Program-made: the position numbers and the translations under genes
Notes under the pieces: model-generated
Databases searched by the model: none
What the model saw: only the letters and a program-made list of their open reading frames with translations
What the model was told of the DNA's origin: nothing
Assembly (NCBI GenBank): GCA_022113835.1
Contig: JAILWY010000020.1
Coordinates: forward strand, 2,976,001 to 3,040,000
From: Atopsyche davidsoni
Taxonomy: Eukaryota; Arthropoda; Insecta; Trichoptera; Hydrobiosidae
Direction: 5' to 3'
Length of the DNA stretch: 64,000 bases
Part shown: one piece after another, positions 26,758 through 38,493 of the stretch
How the letters are laid out: the number at the start of each line of letters is the position of its first letter
Position numbering within the stretch: the first letter of the stretch is position 1

Positions 26758-27272
26758 TTAATTTAATTGTTACTTTATTTTTCTATATCAAACGTTGATT
26801 TTTTTACAGAGTATTGAAAAAACTATAAATTATATTAATCTTTTTTTTATTTTTTAATTAACGTCCATTTTCAGCATAAAATAAAATCTTGAAGATGTTG
26901 AAAAATTGGATAAAATGGCAACTTTTCAAAACCAAAGTTTGTTAAAGATTTTTTTTTTTTTAATTTTTAAATTAATAAGACGCACATGGCTTATATTTAA
27001 TCTTTTAATTTCAATTGAAAAAAAGACTTTTAAATATTTAGGATTCTTGGAAAATGTACCGGACGAATCTCCAAATTCCTACACTTCAATCGAAAAAACA
27101 CATATTTATCATATTAATAGTAAATTTATGAGAAATAAAAATATATTGTGTTCGGAAGAAGGAATGTATAAAACTTTTTGCATTTAAATATTTTTAATTG
27201 GTGCAGTCGATTTTTCGCAAAACGGACTAGAAAATGATCAAAAAAACTCGATTATGGGACCTAGACCCGTCG
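26758..27272. mobile_element. AT-rich insertion inside a LINE-like copy, flanked by an 8-bp direct repeat
   Basis: TCATTTAA occurs at 26750-26757 and again at 27273-27280, on either side of sequence that interrupts an otherwise continuous LINE fragment. Its core (about 26890-27220) is similar to the inverse of 33400-33725. It has no clear terminal inverted repeats and no recognisable protein. Confidence 0.45.
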
Positions 27273-27280
27273 TCATTTAA

Positions 27281-27460
27281 GAGAGTCTTGCAAAGTATGC
27301 GCAAAGAAAAAGAACTCCTGGCGATAATAAAGAAGTGCATATGCAATATTTTTTTTAGGTAACATAGAAATCAGCTGACGTCCCAACATGTGGGATTGTT
27401 GAAAATAAGGACACTCGCCTATCCAAGCAATTATCAGTCGATGAAATCTGAACCAGACCG
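27281..27460 (+). repeat. LINE-like fragment, right part of interrupted copy
   Basis: It starts GAGAGTCTTGCAAAGTATG followed by AAGAACTCCTGGCGATAAT, matching 39570-39610 and 42180-42200. It decays towards 27460. Confidence 0.5.
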
Positions 27461-27754
27461 ACAATGCGTCCGTCTCTCGAGATAGAGTGAGACATTATGA
27501 ATATTAATAATTTCACGGCCAAAGTTCGCGTCGCTCGTCGTTCTGGTTTCTGGATACATACATTTGCATCTCGTTATCTCGTAATCGTTACGAGAGAGTC
27601 GCCAGTCACGTTACACGTTACACGTTACGCGTTACGGACCGCGAAGAGACATGCGAACTCGGATAATCTCAACAGCAAAAAAGACTATAAACCACACTTG
27701 ATTTTGTCCATCTTCATACATGAAACGGCGAGAAAGATCCGCAGTGTTTGTGTC

Positions 27755-27790
27755 ACGACACAAGTGGGCTTCGAGCCCACACCTTCACTT
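27755..27790 (-). other. tRNA T-arm-like hairpin
   Basis: A 5-bp stem GTGGG/CCCAC encloses a 7-base loop with the TTCGA motif, resembling the T-arm/B box of a tRNA or a tRNA-derived SINE. No complete cloverleaf follows. Confidence 0.25.
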
Positions 27791-27859
27791 TTTGCGCCAT
27801 GAACTGAGCAAATTATACGTATTAATAACTTAAGACTCTTGTGGGTTTCATCAGCATTG

Positions 27860-27960
27860 AAAGCGATAATCGCATTTGTAGTCAAATAAACGTCCTCTTC
27901 TTCAGGGGCTTCTCCAAGCCACTGTTGCAAACTGTTTTCTATGGGTTTTCTTTGAACATT
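27860..27960 (-). repeat. LINE-like 3' fragment
   Basis: On the minus strand it reads QQWLGEAPEEEDVY-like codons ahead of a GAAGAAGAGGA stretch, matching the 3' end family. It is short and degraded. Confidence 0.4.
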
Positions 27961-28434
27961 TCCCATACGTATATATCCCCATCTATGAGCGTATATTCTA
28001 TAAATAATAATAATTTGTATCTTCGTATGTAAAATTTCCGCCCACGCAGTGATATTGAAGGTTCATTTCCGGTTATGAACTCTTCGTTTCCGAATTCGTG
28101 TGCTCTAAGACTAACACGTCGCCTCGTGTTATTACAGCCTGAATTATGCTGCGAATTAATCATAGGCTTTGCCTTCCGCGATTATTAAGAATAATCTAAA
28201 TATATTTAAATAAACTAATATGATAGAGGAAGTCACCTTGAGAAAATTAAATTTCACCAGAAATACACGATACTTTATGAAATCGTGCTATTTTCATGGC
28301 TTAAAGGCTTGACTTCAACTAATCATACTCCTTCTCCGAGTGCTTCTCCTCATCTCCACCATCTCTCTTGTCCAGGGAGAAATCCGAGAAACTGATCATA
28401 TAATCACATTGGATATTCAATACATCCGCATTAC

Positions 28435-28735
28435 TTGCCCGTAAAGGTTGTATTGTGTTTCTTCTTCATATATTTATCATACAAGTTACTGCCGCAAATT
28501 CCGCATCCATGTCAGCTTACTTGTTCCAATGCCTCTTTTCCGTGGTCAAATATTATACTTTACGCTTTTTACCATCGTCAGGAGTTGTTTTTGTTTGCGT
28601 ATTATCATCGTGGTCAGTCCATGGTATTTTAAATATTTCCCTATTACCCAAAGTGTGCAAGCCTCAACTTGAACCGCTTTAAACATCAAAATCGCGTAAA
28701 AAGAGACCTCACACTTTACGCGCGAATATTTCATT
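28435..28735 (-). repeat. LINE-like C-terminal ORF fragment
   Basis: On the minus strand there are remnants of VEAWTL-like, LKY-like and GRRKLTWMRN-like segments (the last opposite CGCATCCATGTCAGCTTAC). It is similar to the plus-strand copy at 39470-39740. Confidence 0.5.
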
Positions 28736-28978
28736 ACTTTGCGGATTATAAACCGAAAAATTATGAACTGACATAATTTGTTGGCGCATAAATTATCTTT
28801 GCGTTGAGGTCTGAACTCAGTCGCCTTCTCAATTTATCAACATTAGCGGTTCCTAATGTCGCCGGTTCCAATTCTCATTGGGCGTGATTTAAGCAGCTTA
28901 GCGACTGACAGTCTAAAGTGTTGATTTATGCTGATTCATGATTGGTGTGAGCGAGCACACTCTTCCCAGCTCTAAAAA

Positions 28979-29300
28979 CTAGAGTGATCTTCTTCTTCGG
29001 GTGCCACTCTTTGGAGATAAAACGCAACGGCCAGTTTTATTAATTCGACTGTACTTCTGACTTTCAGGCTCCGTCGCGGATTCTGCATCCATGTTTACTT
29101 TTTTTCGTTCAATGACTATTTTTGGTTTGATCTTCCCCGAACAAGCGTTTGTATTGTTTGATATTTCAGAAAATATGATACCAGAGTTTTTTCTCACCTT
29201 TGATGGTCAACTCATGGTGTTTTGAGTATTCTCGCCTATATTTTTGCATGGTTGCTACCTCAAGTGTCCAAGCCTCAACTTTATCATGAAAAACCAAGTT
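28979..29300 (-). repeat. LINE-like C-terminal ORF fragment
   Basis: It has the same arrangement as 28435-28735 on the minus strand, running from AAGTTGAGGCTTGGACACTT (opposite 29280) to a GAAGAAGAAGATCACTC end (opposite 28985). It is multiply broken. Confidence 0.5.
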
Positions 29301-29363
29301 GGCTAGTTTAATGAAATATTATATGTAAAAGCAAATCTGTGGGTTCGTTTGAAGGTTTTGGGT

Positions 29364-29398
29364 GTCGTTTCGGTGCCTGTGCTGGGTACCATCTTCAG
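29364..29398 (-). ncRNA. hammerhead-ribozyme-like core, copy 1
   Basis: On the minus strand, CTGAAGA (the CUGANGA box) is followed by a short possible stem (GGT...ACC) and GAAAC. These are the two conserved boxes of the hammerhead core. The expected GTC cleavage triplet is GAC here, so this copy is probably inactive. The assignment is by motif only. Confidence 0.35.
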
Positions 29399-29400
29399 GA

Positions 29401-30185
29401 AATTTATTAGCGTATCATTTATCTCACTCCGAGGCGCTGCCACTGCTCGCTCTTGGCTTGAGTCCAGTACTTATTTTTGAATATAAACAAATACAGGTTT
29501 CAGGGGCGACACGTGACAGGTCAGGGGGCGGTCCAGCGAGGCCAGGCGGAGCTATCGCAGCATCACGACCTTCGGACGTCCTTCCTTGTTCCTTACCCTG
29601 ACAGGACCCTCGCCTGCTCCTCCTCCGTATTTATGCCCTCCGGTCGAGAGTAAATCAGCTGGGAGAAAGAACTCCATAAGATTTCCTGTCAGAATTTTAC
29701 CGAGTCGGGTCGCACTTCAGAAACCTGCTGTTTGTTATCCCTGCTGCTAAATTGCAGCCAGGGAGATCGCACCAGAGATGCTAACACAAGTAATAAATTC
29801 ACTTATTTATTACCGATATATTTTAACACACGATAAGACAGCGGATTTTTTTTTATGTCATCTATAAAATGCACAGATTAAAGCCGAAATAATGAGATCT
29901 GAATATATTTGAAATCACTCTGTATATTAATTGCTCTTTCGGTTTCGTTGCCAGTGTAGAATATATACAGCGGACTTAACCCGATTCCAATGTCTCCATT
30001 TCTTAGTCTCTGAAGCATAACATGTTTCTTTTATATATGAATTTAAATTACCGTTACAGAGCAGTCGTGTCCATGGATTTAAATTACAAACGTGTTTTAT
30101 TAATTCATCATTATAATACATTTCACATTACTTAAACCTTAAAAAGATAAGAATTGTTCATATTACTTGGTGTTTTCAGTCCTTC
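29401..30185. other. noncoding DNA between two LINE-like fragments
   Basis: A GC-richer patch at 29500-29660 is followed by AT-rich sequence. No gene is recognisable. Near 29880-30065 part of the sequence resembles the inverse of 13860-13960 (ATATATTCTACACTGG and CGAAACCGAAAGAGC-like text), suggesting another dispersed repeat. Confidence 0.4.
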
Positions 30186-30219
30186 GACGCTTTGGTCCCC
30201 GTGCTGGGGCCATCTTCAG
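30186..30219 (-). ncRNA. hammerhead-ribozyme-like core, copy 2
   Basis: On the minus strand, CTGAAGA is followed by a good stem-loop (GGCCCC pairing with GGGGACC across AGCA) and then AAAGC and GTC. The second box has lost its leading G, so activity is doubtful. It lies at the end of a LINE-like 3' region. Confidence 0.3.
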
Positions 30220-30500
30220 GCATTGCCAGAATAGTAATATCAATACGCTTCTTCATCAAGTGTTTCTTCTCAGAGGAGGTTAGCGACATTTTCATGTAAG
30301 TGTTCATGGTTTTCTTATTCTTATTATATAATCCTATCCGCACAAAGCTCTGGCGTTTAGATCTGATACTCGACACCTCGACAAGGTACTTCAGGTACAA
30401 ATTCACGACTCCATTACCGATTCTTTACACGCGCTCAGGGCACAGCATGGCAGCCATGCGCAAGCAGCAGAATGTGGAAAACAATTGGCGCTAATCAATA
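30186..30500 (-). repeat. LINE-like 3' region ending in a hammerhead-like motif
   Basis: It is similar to 39045-39380 (minus) and 13300-13560 (plus). Read on the minus strand it passes AAACGCCAGAGCTTTGTG, AAACCATGAACACTTAC and a GAAGAAAC region, then enters CCTGAAGATGGCC and the ribozyme-like core at 30219-30186. Confidence 0.55.
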
Positions 30501-33079
30501 TCCGGTTTGGGACCACTGAAGGGATACACATTCACAGCAAGTGGTCTCTGCGCGAGATGTGCTTCATATTGCATCCATCCTGAAGTACGTGAGAGGTCAA
30601 CGAGGGGAGGCTGGGGTCAGCTGGGTTCAAGGGCGGAGGACCAGCTCAAGGGACAGCCTCGGGGCTGATCGGCGATAAACGCCAAATGGAAAGGATCCGA
30701 AGCGAGAAAAAAAAAAAAAAAACGACAAAAAAAAAACACCAGAAACCTTCTTTTATCTCGGACGCAATTGATGTGAGACTTGAATTATTGCTGTGTGTGT
30801 TGTATTATATTATCCGAAAAGGGGAGAGTGGGCAGAGCCTTAAAATTTATACACTCTGATACCTGAATATTCCCATCTGTTTAATACGTTTTTATAAAAA
30901 AAATAGCGTGGGTTAGGTTAGGTATGTTTTTTTTTTTTTTTTGTTTTTTTCAAATTATCTCAACTCGCTTGTCTACTGCTCGTAGACTATATAAACGGAA
31001 GCGTATTGATGTTTGCCTGTATGCGATTGTGATCACGTGCAGTTTCACAATATACCGGATATAATAGGTTTCGCATCGAACGGTCGCATAGGCTATTCCG
31101 GTGATGGCAAACCAGTGACGTGCGTGCTTTAAATTTTAATGAAAAACTAAAAATAATATCAAAGATACGCGTAAAACTGCGGCTCGTGTATTTTTTTTAT
31201 TTTGTTTTCGGCGACATGGCAGGTTGGCATCTTCAAGCTGGTGAGGATTCGAAAATTATTATATTTGCAAACTAGCATATTAAAAAGTGTTGGAGAGTGG
31301 AAACGATTGTCAAAAATAATTAAAATAGCCAATGCGTTTATAACTCCTGAAAAATCGGAGATTCTATACAATTGTTTTTTTAATAAAAATTCATTACGGA
31401 ATGGACGTTTTAGCAATCGCAGAGATAAGCAACCATTTTCACTGATTAATAATATTTTTTTTTATAATTTAGAATTTTTTATTACTGACTAACTTCACAT
31501 AAAATGACAATTCATTTCACAGAACTGGAAACAATCCAATATGTTCGCGTGTGGATGTCTTTTTGCATTAACTTCGTCGGTTGTACTAATCGATTTTGAA
31601 TATTACAACAACAAAAAAAACCTTTTAAGTGTAACTTGTCTTGTCACGTGGTCCAGAGGTTTGCACGCTCGCTCGCCGATCTTTTGCACGTCTTCGAATC
31701 GGGACGGAGCAAAACGCATTTTAATAGTAATTTTGCGAGGTATTATTAAGCATCGAAGCGAATTCCGGACACGTTAATCGCTCATCGACAGACCATATTT
31801 TGATTGACCTTACACGCGTAGATAAAAAATTGTTAAAAAATTCAAATTAATACAAGCCTGTTTTATTATTGAGTATGAAGAGAATAAATCATATTAAAAT
31901 AATTGATTAAATTAATCAATTTTTATTACAATACATTATTTTTGTATAAATAAGTATTATTTATTTACTATACATATAAAAAATCGATCAAATGCGCGAC
32001 ACGCAGCTCTACTATTCTACATTTCAATTGCAAAGTATAAAAATATAATATACTGGCGTATTTCCAAATCATCCAATTACTATTAAAATTATTTATTTTA
32101 TATTAAATTATTATACAATAATTAGTTTTATATTAAAATTAAAGTCATATCTACGAAATCAAACAAAATGTTCAAAATCAAAAGAATTATGGATGGATTT
32201 TGGACTTGGCCGGAGATTCAGAATCCATGAAGTAATAAAATGATTATTGCATTAAATATATATATATATATTTTTTTTTTTTTATTTTTTATTTAAAAAT
32301 TAAAGTGATGTATATAATTAGGGATTATTCTGGAAGGTGAGTTCATCCCTTACCTGATACAAATCCGCACTCGGGATAATAGCGTTTTAATATTTTAATA
32401 CGAGTCTAACTGTGCTATAATCAAGCCTGGCGCGACACGCAGTTCATCCACGTGGACATGCACGTGCTGCCAAGGGAAAGGAGATTGGTCACAATCGTTC
32501 ACAATTGCTGTGGTTGAAAGGGTCACTTCAGTTCTAAGGGTTGTTTCCAATCTGAAGAAGCCTTAAAAGGCAACGCAAAACAAAAAAAAATCTAGCACCT
32601 TATCAAACTTCGCGGGGTTTTCGGAAAGTTCGGCTGAAACGGAGCTCGAGTGTGCTTTTTCAGGTTTTTCAGTTGCTCGCGGGGGGGTAGGGGACCCGCG
32701 GGTGGCACGGCCTGCCACGGCGGCTGCGTGGTCCCCCCATCGATCCACCATCACGCAAATAGAACGGAGAGAGCCTCCCCCATGCCCCGCACCGTAGTTT
32801 GTCACTTTGTCAACAAAGTAGTGACCTCACCGAAACCCCTGACCAATTTAACTCAAACCACAAGAATGAATAGCCATACGTCTAGAAGACTACTGAGCAC
32901 TTTCGCCTCTCACACACAAAAATTACAGTAGCTTCCCAAACCATTCAACATGTGATAAACAGACTTAACACTACAGAAATCAAAACATTGCTTGTTTATA
33001 AAATATTGTGCTTATCGAACATTTTGTTATGTATTGGCGGAATTTTGTAAATAATAAAGTAACAATGGTATATAAATAC
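30500..33079. other. AT-rich noncoding DNA apart from islets
   Basis: Besides the islet at 32560-32830 there is a GC-richer patch near 30590-30690 and a CAGTGACGTGC element-end-like motif near 31113. No gene is supported. Confidence 0.5.
32560..32830. other. GC-rich islet
   Basis: This patch has a G run and CpG-rich content. Open frames exist on both strands (32563-32805 minus, 32650-32931 plus), but neither is recognised. Confidence 0.25.
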
Positions 33080-33189
33080 CAGTGGCGTGCATATTACGTT
33101 TCATGAAATATCGTTCCTTCAACTGATAGTTACCGTTTTATTCTATATTCCATGAATCTTCAGATACACACAGTAAAACTATAACCTTG

Positions 33190-33345
33190 TAAAACTAAGG
33201 GGTTTCTGCTGTTGAGGGAATATCAGATCTAAACGCCAGAGCTTTGCTATAGGAAAGCTTTAGTGCACAAAGATAAAAACTTATAAACTATACTATCCCC
33301 ATATGAAAACCATAAACAGACAAATGAGGCAAACAGACTATTAAG
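33190..33345 (+). repeat. LINE-like 3' fragment
   Basis: ATATCAGATCTAAACGCCAG, AACCATAAACAGAC and neighbouring bases align with 13365-13520 and the inverse of 30310-30400. Confidence 0.55.
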
Positions 33346-33399
33346 GGGGCTGATCCCTCTGATGGGTGCATTTTCGATTTTTTTTGATAATATTATATA

Positions 33400-33725
33400 A
33401 TATTTTGCGAAAAATCTACTGCACCAATAAAAAAAATATTAATTTAAAATTTAGATACGTTTCTTCATCTACAGATAAGAAAATTTAATATGATAAATAT
33501 GTGTTTTCCCGATTGAAGTTTATTTCACTTGGAGATCATTATGACCGACGGATCTAGAGCCCTAAGCATTTATGTGTCCTTTTTTTTTTAAATATGAATT
33601 AAAAGATCACACATAAACCTATGCTATAAGATTAGTTTAAATATTAAAAAAAAAAAAAACTGTAGCAATCTTTTGTTTTGAAAAGTGTTTATCAAATTTT
33701 TCAACATCTTCAAGACTTTATTTGA
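33400..33725 (-). repeat. AT-rich interspersed family, inverted copy
   Basis: The minus-strand reading (GTCTTGAAGATGTTGAAAAA, CACATATTTATCATATTAA, ATTGGTGCAGTAGATTTTTC) aligns with 26890-27220 on the plus strand, with one internal block differing. No coding capacity is evident. Confidence 0.6.
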
Positions 33726-33899
33726 CCTTGAAAACAAACTTTCGTTAAATAATAAAAATTATATATAAATAATTTATAGTTTTTTTTTTATTGTATACAA
33801 AAAATCAGATTTCAATGTAGAAAAATAAATTGACAATTAAATAAATGAGATGACACGATTCGCAAGTGAAAAAAGCTTGCAGGTAAAAATACCCGTACA

Positions 33900-34165
33900 C
33901 TTTTTTTCTCAGTACGGAGCTGACTCTCGTCGATCGAGCTTCGCTCTTCTGTTGCCGAGACGTTAGATCTTCAAGAACCTGTTAAGTAGATCACAAAGGA
34001 TCAAAACGGAATCCCACCTAGTACTTTCTGCCAAAAAGATCGAGCTGGCGATTCAGAGCGAGCAGGTTGCCCCACACAAGAAAGAGTGCCTCACTTTCGG
34101 TTACAGAATCCTTTCTACCGACGATCGATCGACCCTGAAGCCGGGAGGAGCGGAGAGCAGAAGAA
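33900..34165. other. GC-rich islet open in several frames
   Basis: The plus frame SAKKIELAIQSEQVAPHKKE reaches a possible donor GGCG|GTGAGC near 34176. A second plus frame (ERVPHFRLQNPFYRRSID) and a minus frame (ALFLVWGNLLALNRQLDL) are also open. It could be an exon of unknown strand. No family is recognised. Confidence 0.3.
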
Positions 34166-35633
34166 GAGCCGGCGGTGAGCTCTATAATTAGATAATTGTG
34201 TCATGGAAATTAAAATAATAATAAAAAAAAGAACACGAGTAATCAACAGCTCGACTTCGTGATTGGCCGGCGCACCCACTTGAAAATAAAATGTATTGCA
34301 TTGCGGCGGCTTCTTCGGAAAACCGAAACTAAACGGTGCCTTGTGATGAAGATCCTTGCGAAACCGCCGATGAACCCATTCCATGGCATAAAGATATTAT
34401 TATTAAAATACCATCGTACGCAGACGTTCATCGTGTACTTTAAATACCGGTTGCGTACAAGCAAAAAATCATTACTTGCCCTAAAATATATTCCTAGGCC
34501 AAAATGAAATGTATTGCATGTGTATTGTTATAAAAAAAGGCAGTTTGAGTGATTCTACAAGTATATTTATACTCAACGAGTAAAACTGCTTGCCTTGATT
34601 TTGAACTCATCGCACGCCACTGGTGAACATTGTTTTTGCGTTATTTCATTAAGTATAATGAAATGTTGTCAATTTGATTGTAAAAATTATTACAATTTAT
34701 TTTTTTCTTACACACACACACACATATATATAAAACTATACTTATAACAATAAAGCAAAAAATATGTACAGGTATCTCTGATAAAATATAATTTAATATC
34801 TAATATCCTGATAAGACCAAATCTTGAGCACATCGACCTTTAAGTTTATTTTTTAAAGTGAAATTATCTAAATTTTATATTTAAAAGAAAATCTATATCT
34901 AAAAAATGTTATATCGATCTCACAACAGTTGATTATTGATTAAATGTTTGATTTGATTAATATAAACCAAACTGTGCGTAGTTTACAGTCGAGATCGTAT
35001 TAAAGTTATCATATATGAAAAAAATTTATGCTATCTGGAAAAGATTCATATTTTTAATAATTTAAATAATTAATACTAAATATACAGTACAAATATTTTC
35101 ACAGAAATCTGACATTTGGACACATAAATAAATTTTAAAAAAACATAATAATTATACATTCAAAAAATCGATTTGCTCACGTACTTTTAATGATGCTTCC
35201 ACGGCTATCGCAGCCCGGCGCTTTTACCAATTGAACTACAAAGTACCCGGTTTTCACTACATCACAAAAATAAATAGAAAAATTTTTTGTTTATATGAAT
35301 CGTATATTAAAATGTGAAATGACTAAAAAACATAAGAAAATATATCATGATTGATGGTATTTTTAAAAATTAGCGCTTGCGATGGTCTGTCATTGAAATG
35401 ACGATATATATAAGCAAAAAATGTTTTTTTATTATTAGATGTTCATTGATAGTGCATTCTAGATCTTAATCTTTTAATTTTTTTACATAATTACAGATAT
35501 AAAGCCTTATCGACATTGAATTCCATTACATAAAAAAATATAATTGATACCTACTTCTAAGAATAATTATAATATACAATGTCACGCGCGTCCAAATAAA
35601 CTATTGAAGACTAAAAAAAACGCATGTTTTAAT

Positions 35634-35654
35634 ATATATATATATATATATATA
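35634..35654. repeat. (TA)n microsatellite
   Basis: A TA tract ending just before the AGTGGCGTGC end of a putative element. Confidence 0.8.
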
Positions 35655-35655
35655 C

Positions 35656-35850
35656 ATAAGTGGCGTGCTGTGAATTCCAAATCAAGGCAAGCATTTTTTT
35701 AATTTAAAAAAAAATTATTAAATAACAATAATATGACCACAAGTGCATGTCAAATAATATCAAATATAAATGCATGAGTTTATATGCTTAAATACATATA
35801 AAATATTTTATATAATAAACAATTAATAATGCACGTATGGGCCGCAAGCC
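35656..35850 (+). repeat. fragment sharing the CAGTGGCGTGC end family
   Basis: AGTGGCGTGCTGTGAATTC followed by AAATCAAGGCAAGCA matches the inverted end at 34590-34622. A CCACTG-type end near 35841-35846 could close a roughly 190-base element. The assignment is tentative. Confidence 0.35.
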
Positions 35851-35949
35851 ACTGGCAATTAAATAGGCAAGCGTGCAAAAATCTACATACATTATATGCT
35901 TTTAATAAAATGCTTTTTAAGGAATGCAATGTGTAAAATTTTATTGAGA

Positions 35950-36085
35950 ATATTACACTGTGGGGTGGAAGGTTTCATGGACTCGTAATGGTATTTCCCA
36001 TAAGAAAAACCATGAACATAAAAACATATGTTCAGTGAAATGGTTGCCAAATTCTATAAAAAGAGGAACCTGAAGATGAAGATAG
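35950..36085 (+). repeat. LINE-like 3' fragment
   Basis: AACCATGAACATAAAAACAT, GTTCAGTGAAATGGTTGCC and AAGAGGAACCTGAAGATG follow the order seen at 13500-13575. Confidence 0.5.
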
Positions 36086-38179
36086 ACTATCTAGCCGAAA
36101 ACGATAAAAATAAAAACATATAAATACGGAAATTAAGTTGGATCCGTATACATAATGCAAATGTCTTTATATGAATGCACATTTAAAAGCATATTTTTAA
36201 AACAATTAATTTATACGTAAAAATGTTTATTTTTATCGTGTTATTACAATAATATTATTTTAAATTATGCACACCGTGACTCAAAATACAGTGTGACCAG
36301 AAAAAAACAATGTTTATAAACAATTTACAATCGCAATGTTGTATATTTATTTCGTGTTTAAAAAAAACGTAATATGTATGCAAGAAAACGAAAAATATTA
36401 ATCAAATTAATTTAATATTAATTTAACAAAAAAAAAAAATCATTTATATGTAAAATATTTTCAAAACAAATATTTAAATTATAATTATTATTTAGATATA
36501 AAGTAGCATCGATTTTTTTAAATTTTTCCTTAAATATTAGGATCGAAGTGCAAAACAAAAAAAAAATTATGCAACGCGGCTTAACACCCAAGAAATGTTA
36601 CAAAAAAAAATTATTTGCTATTTTCTCTACATGTGTAATTGTTTTGATTAAACAAATCATTAAAATTCTCAAGACGTATTTCTATATTACATGAATTACT
36701 TGGTCGTAGAAGCGTGACGCGACTTCAGCGGCAGGGCAAGATCGTGTGAACATTCCTAAACGAAACACGAGGCTGTTTCAATTATATAAATATAATATAT
36801 TTATTTTTGTAAATAAATTAATTGAGGTCGAAGGGTGAAAAAATCAACATCCTCCCTGTAAATCGTAAAAGCTCGATGCGGCGCAACACCCAAGAAATCG
36901 AAAATGCGTAAACCGGCCAAAATTTTTTTTTATGAACGCAAGATGAACTTCGGATTATTAAATTTAACAATACATTACAATTTTAATTTAAAAATTTATT
37001 GAAGGTATAAAAAATACACCGTGGCCTTTTTTTTGAATATTGTATAATAATTTTTGTTATTTTTAATATTTATTTTGCGTCAAAATAACAGGTTTTTTTT
37101 TTTCTATTGTTATCATTAAACGTGTTTTTTTTTTATTAAAAAAAACTTATTGTTATCGCATGCGTAAACATTTGTATAAAAACATATCTTTTATTCATTT
37201 TCTACTGTCCATATAAAGCCGAGCTATTTATATTATGATCCTAAGCGACAATGTCAACGAAACCATTTCGTTTATTTTGTGAATTGGTCCATTGTTGGGT
37301 TTTGAATATATTTTAGTTAATATTTTATTCAAGCCTCTTCAAAATTTGTTAGCAGAAGTTCGGAAAATGTGCATATAAAACGACCACGAAACGTTGGCGG
37401 AAAACTATTTTATATTGATAATCTATAACATTTTAAATCTTACGAGTATCTTAATAATCGCTATGATATGATAAAAATTTCAACTTTAAAAAAATTCATA
37501 AAATTTTTTATAAATTAAAAAAAAAATAAAGAAATTTTATCCTATCGACAGTGAAATTTAAATTTTCCGTAATTTAGTATATTTTGTAATAAAAAAATAA
37601 TACATTGAATTATACCAAATTAAATTAAATTACTATCATATTTTATATTTTAAATTAATCGGACTTTGAATGAGCTTAAGTTTAATGCATATTTATATAT
37701 TTTTTTTTTGTTCGTTTTTATTTGTGAAAAGTTAGGTTAGGTTAAGTTTAAATACATGAGTGATATTCCACATGATATTTTCATTTGTGAAAGACCGGCA
37801 AAACCGGTCACAAACGAGAACGAACATGTAGAAAATCACTCAAGCATTTTATTCAAAAACATTAAAAATGTATTTCCACCAAGTACTCTTTAAGAAATTC
37901 AATATTTTTGACACACAGTACTCCGTTTTAATATTTTTGAATAAAATACTTGAAATTAATTTTAATAAATAATAAAAATATATAATATTAATATTAATAT
38001 TCAAGTACGCTTTGTCCGATATATTGATTTTTTTACTATATGTATATATATATATTTATTAAAAAAATGCACAGGTACTAACTTGTTGCTTCCTTGCTCA
38101 TGGTGGCGTTCGATGTGCTGCGACGGTAGATATAAAATAATCACAATAAACTGACTCTGATGTATATATATATATATAT
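36086..38179. other. AT-rich noncoding DNA, no gene seen
   Basis: This is very AT-rich with poly-A/T tracts and a TTAGG-like pair at about 37733. ACACCCAAGAAAT occurs twice (about 36584 and 36887), the only internal repeat noticed. Confidence 0.55.
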
Positions 38180-38400
38180 ATTGTGGATCACTGTGCGGTG
38201 TTCAGGAGGCTGTCCCACTGTGCGGTGAGGAGGAGGAGGAGGAGGAGGCGAGTGTCTCGCGGCGCGGTCGCTACACAAGTGAAGAGAAGCCGGGCCGGAG
38301 CGGCTGGCGAGCCGGAGCGCGGGGTGGGGTGGCTGCTGGTTGGTGAGCTTTCAGAACCGAAGGCTCCACCGCAAGTTCAAGGGCTGCAGACACCACTCAG
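38180..38400. other. GC-rich islet with GGA repeat
   Basis: This CpG-rich sequence has an open plus frame (38183-38431) that is low in complexity and unlikely to be real. It may be a promoter or 5' UTR, and it is immediately followed by the mariner-like element. Confidence 0.25.
38225..38249. repeat. (GGA)n microsatellite
   Basis: About seven to eight GGA units lie inside a GC-rich islet. Confidence 0.85.
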
Positions 38401-38493
38401 CACCTACCAACGCACACATACCCACACATAAATCAATTTATACGCCTAATCATTCAAGCGATCCCTGGCGTCCCGTATTACATTGTCAAAATT

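Larger units (their letters stand above)
33080..34622. mobile_element. possible element bounded by inverted CAGTGGCGTGC ends
   Basis: CAGTGGCGTGC at 33080 and its inverse GCACGCCACTG ending at 34622 face each other. A related end with the adjoining AAATCAAGGCAAGCA segment recurs at about 35656, and variants lie at about 31113 and 35842. No matching target duplication flanks the pair, so the two ends may belong to different copies of a hAT-like family. Confidence 0.35.

Noticed and set aside
26906..27187. 93-residue plus ORF
   Set aside because: It lies within an AT-rich insertion that recurs at 33400-33725 without an open frame, so it is unlikely to be coding.
30176..30406. Minus ORF of 76 residues
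   Set aside because: It is a repeat-derived reading of the LINE-like 3' region and the hammerhead-like motif.
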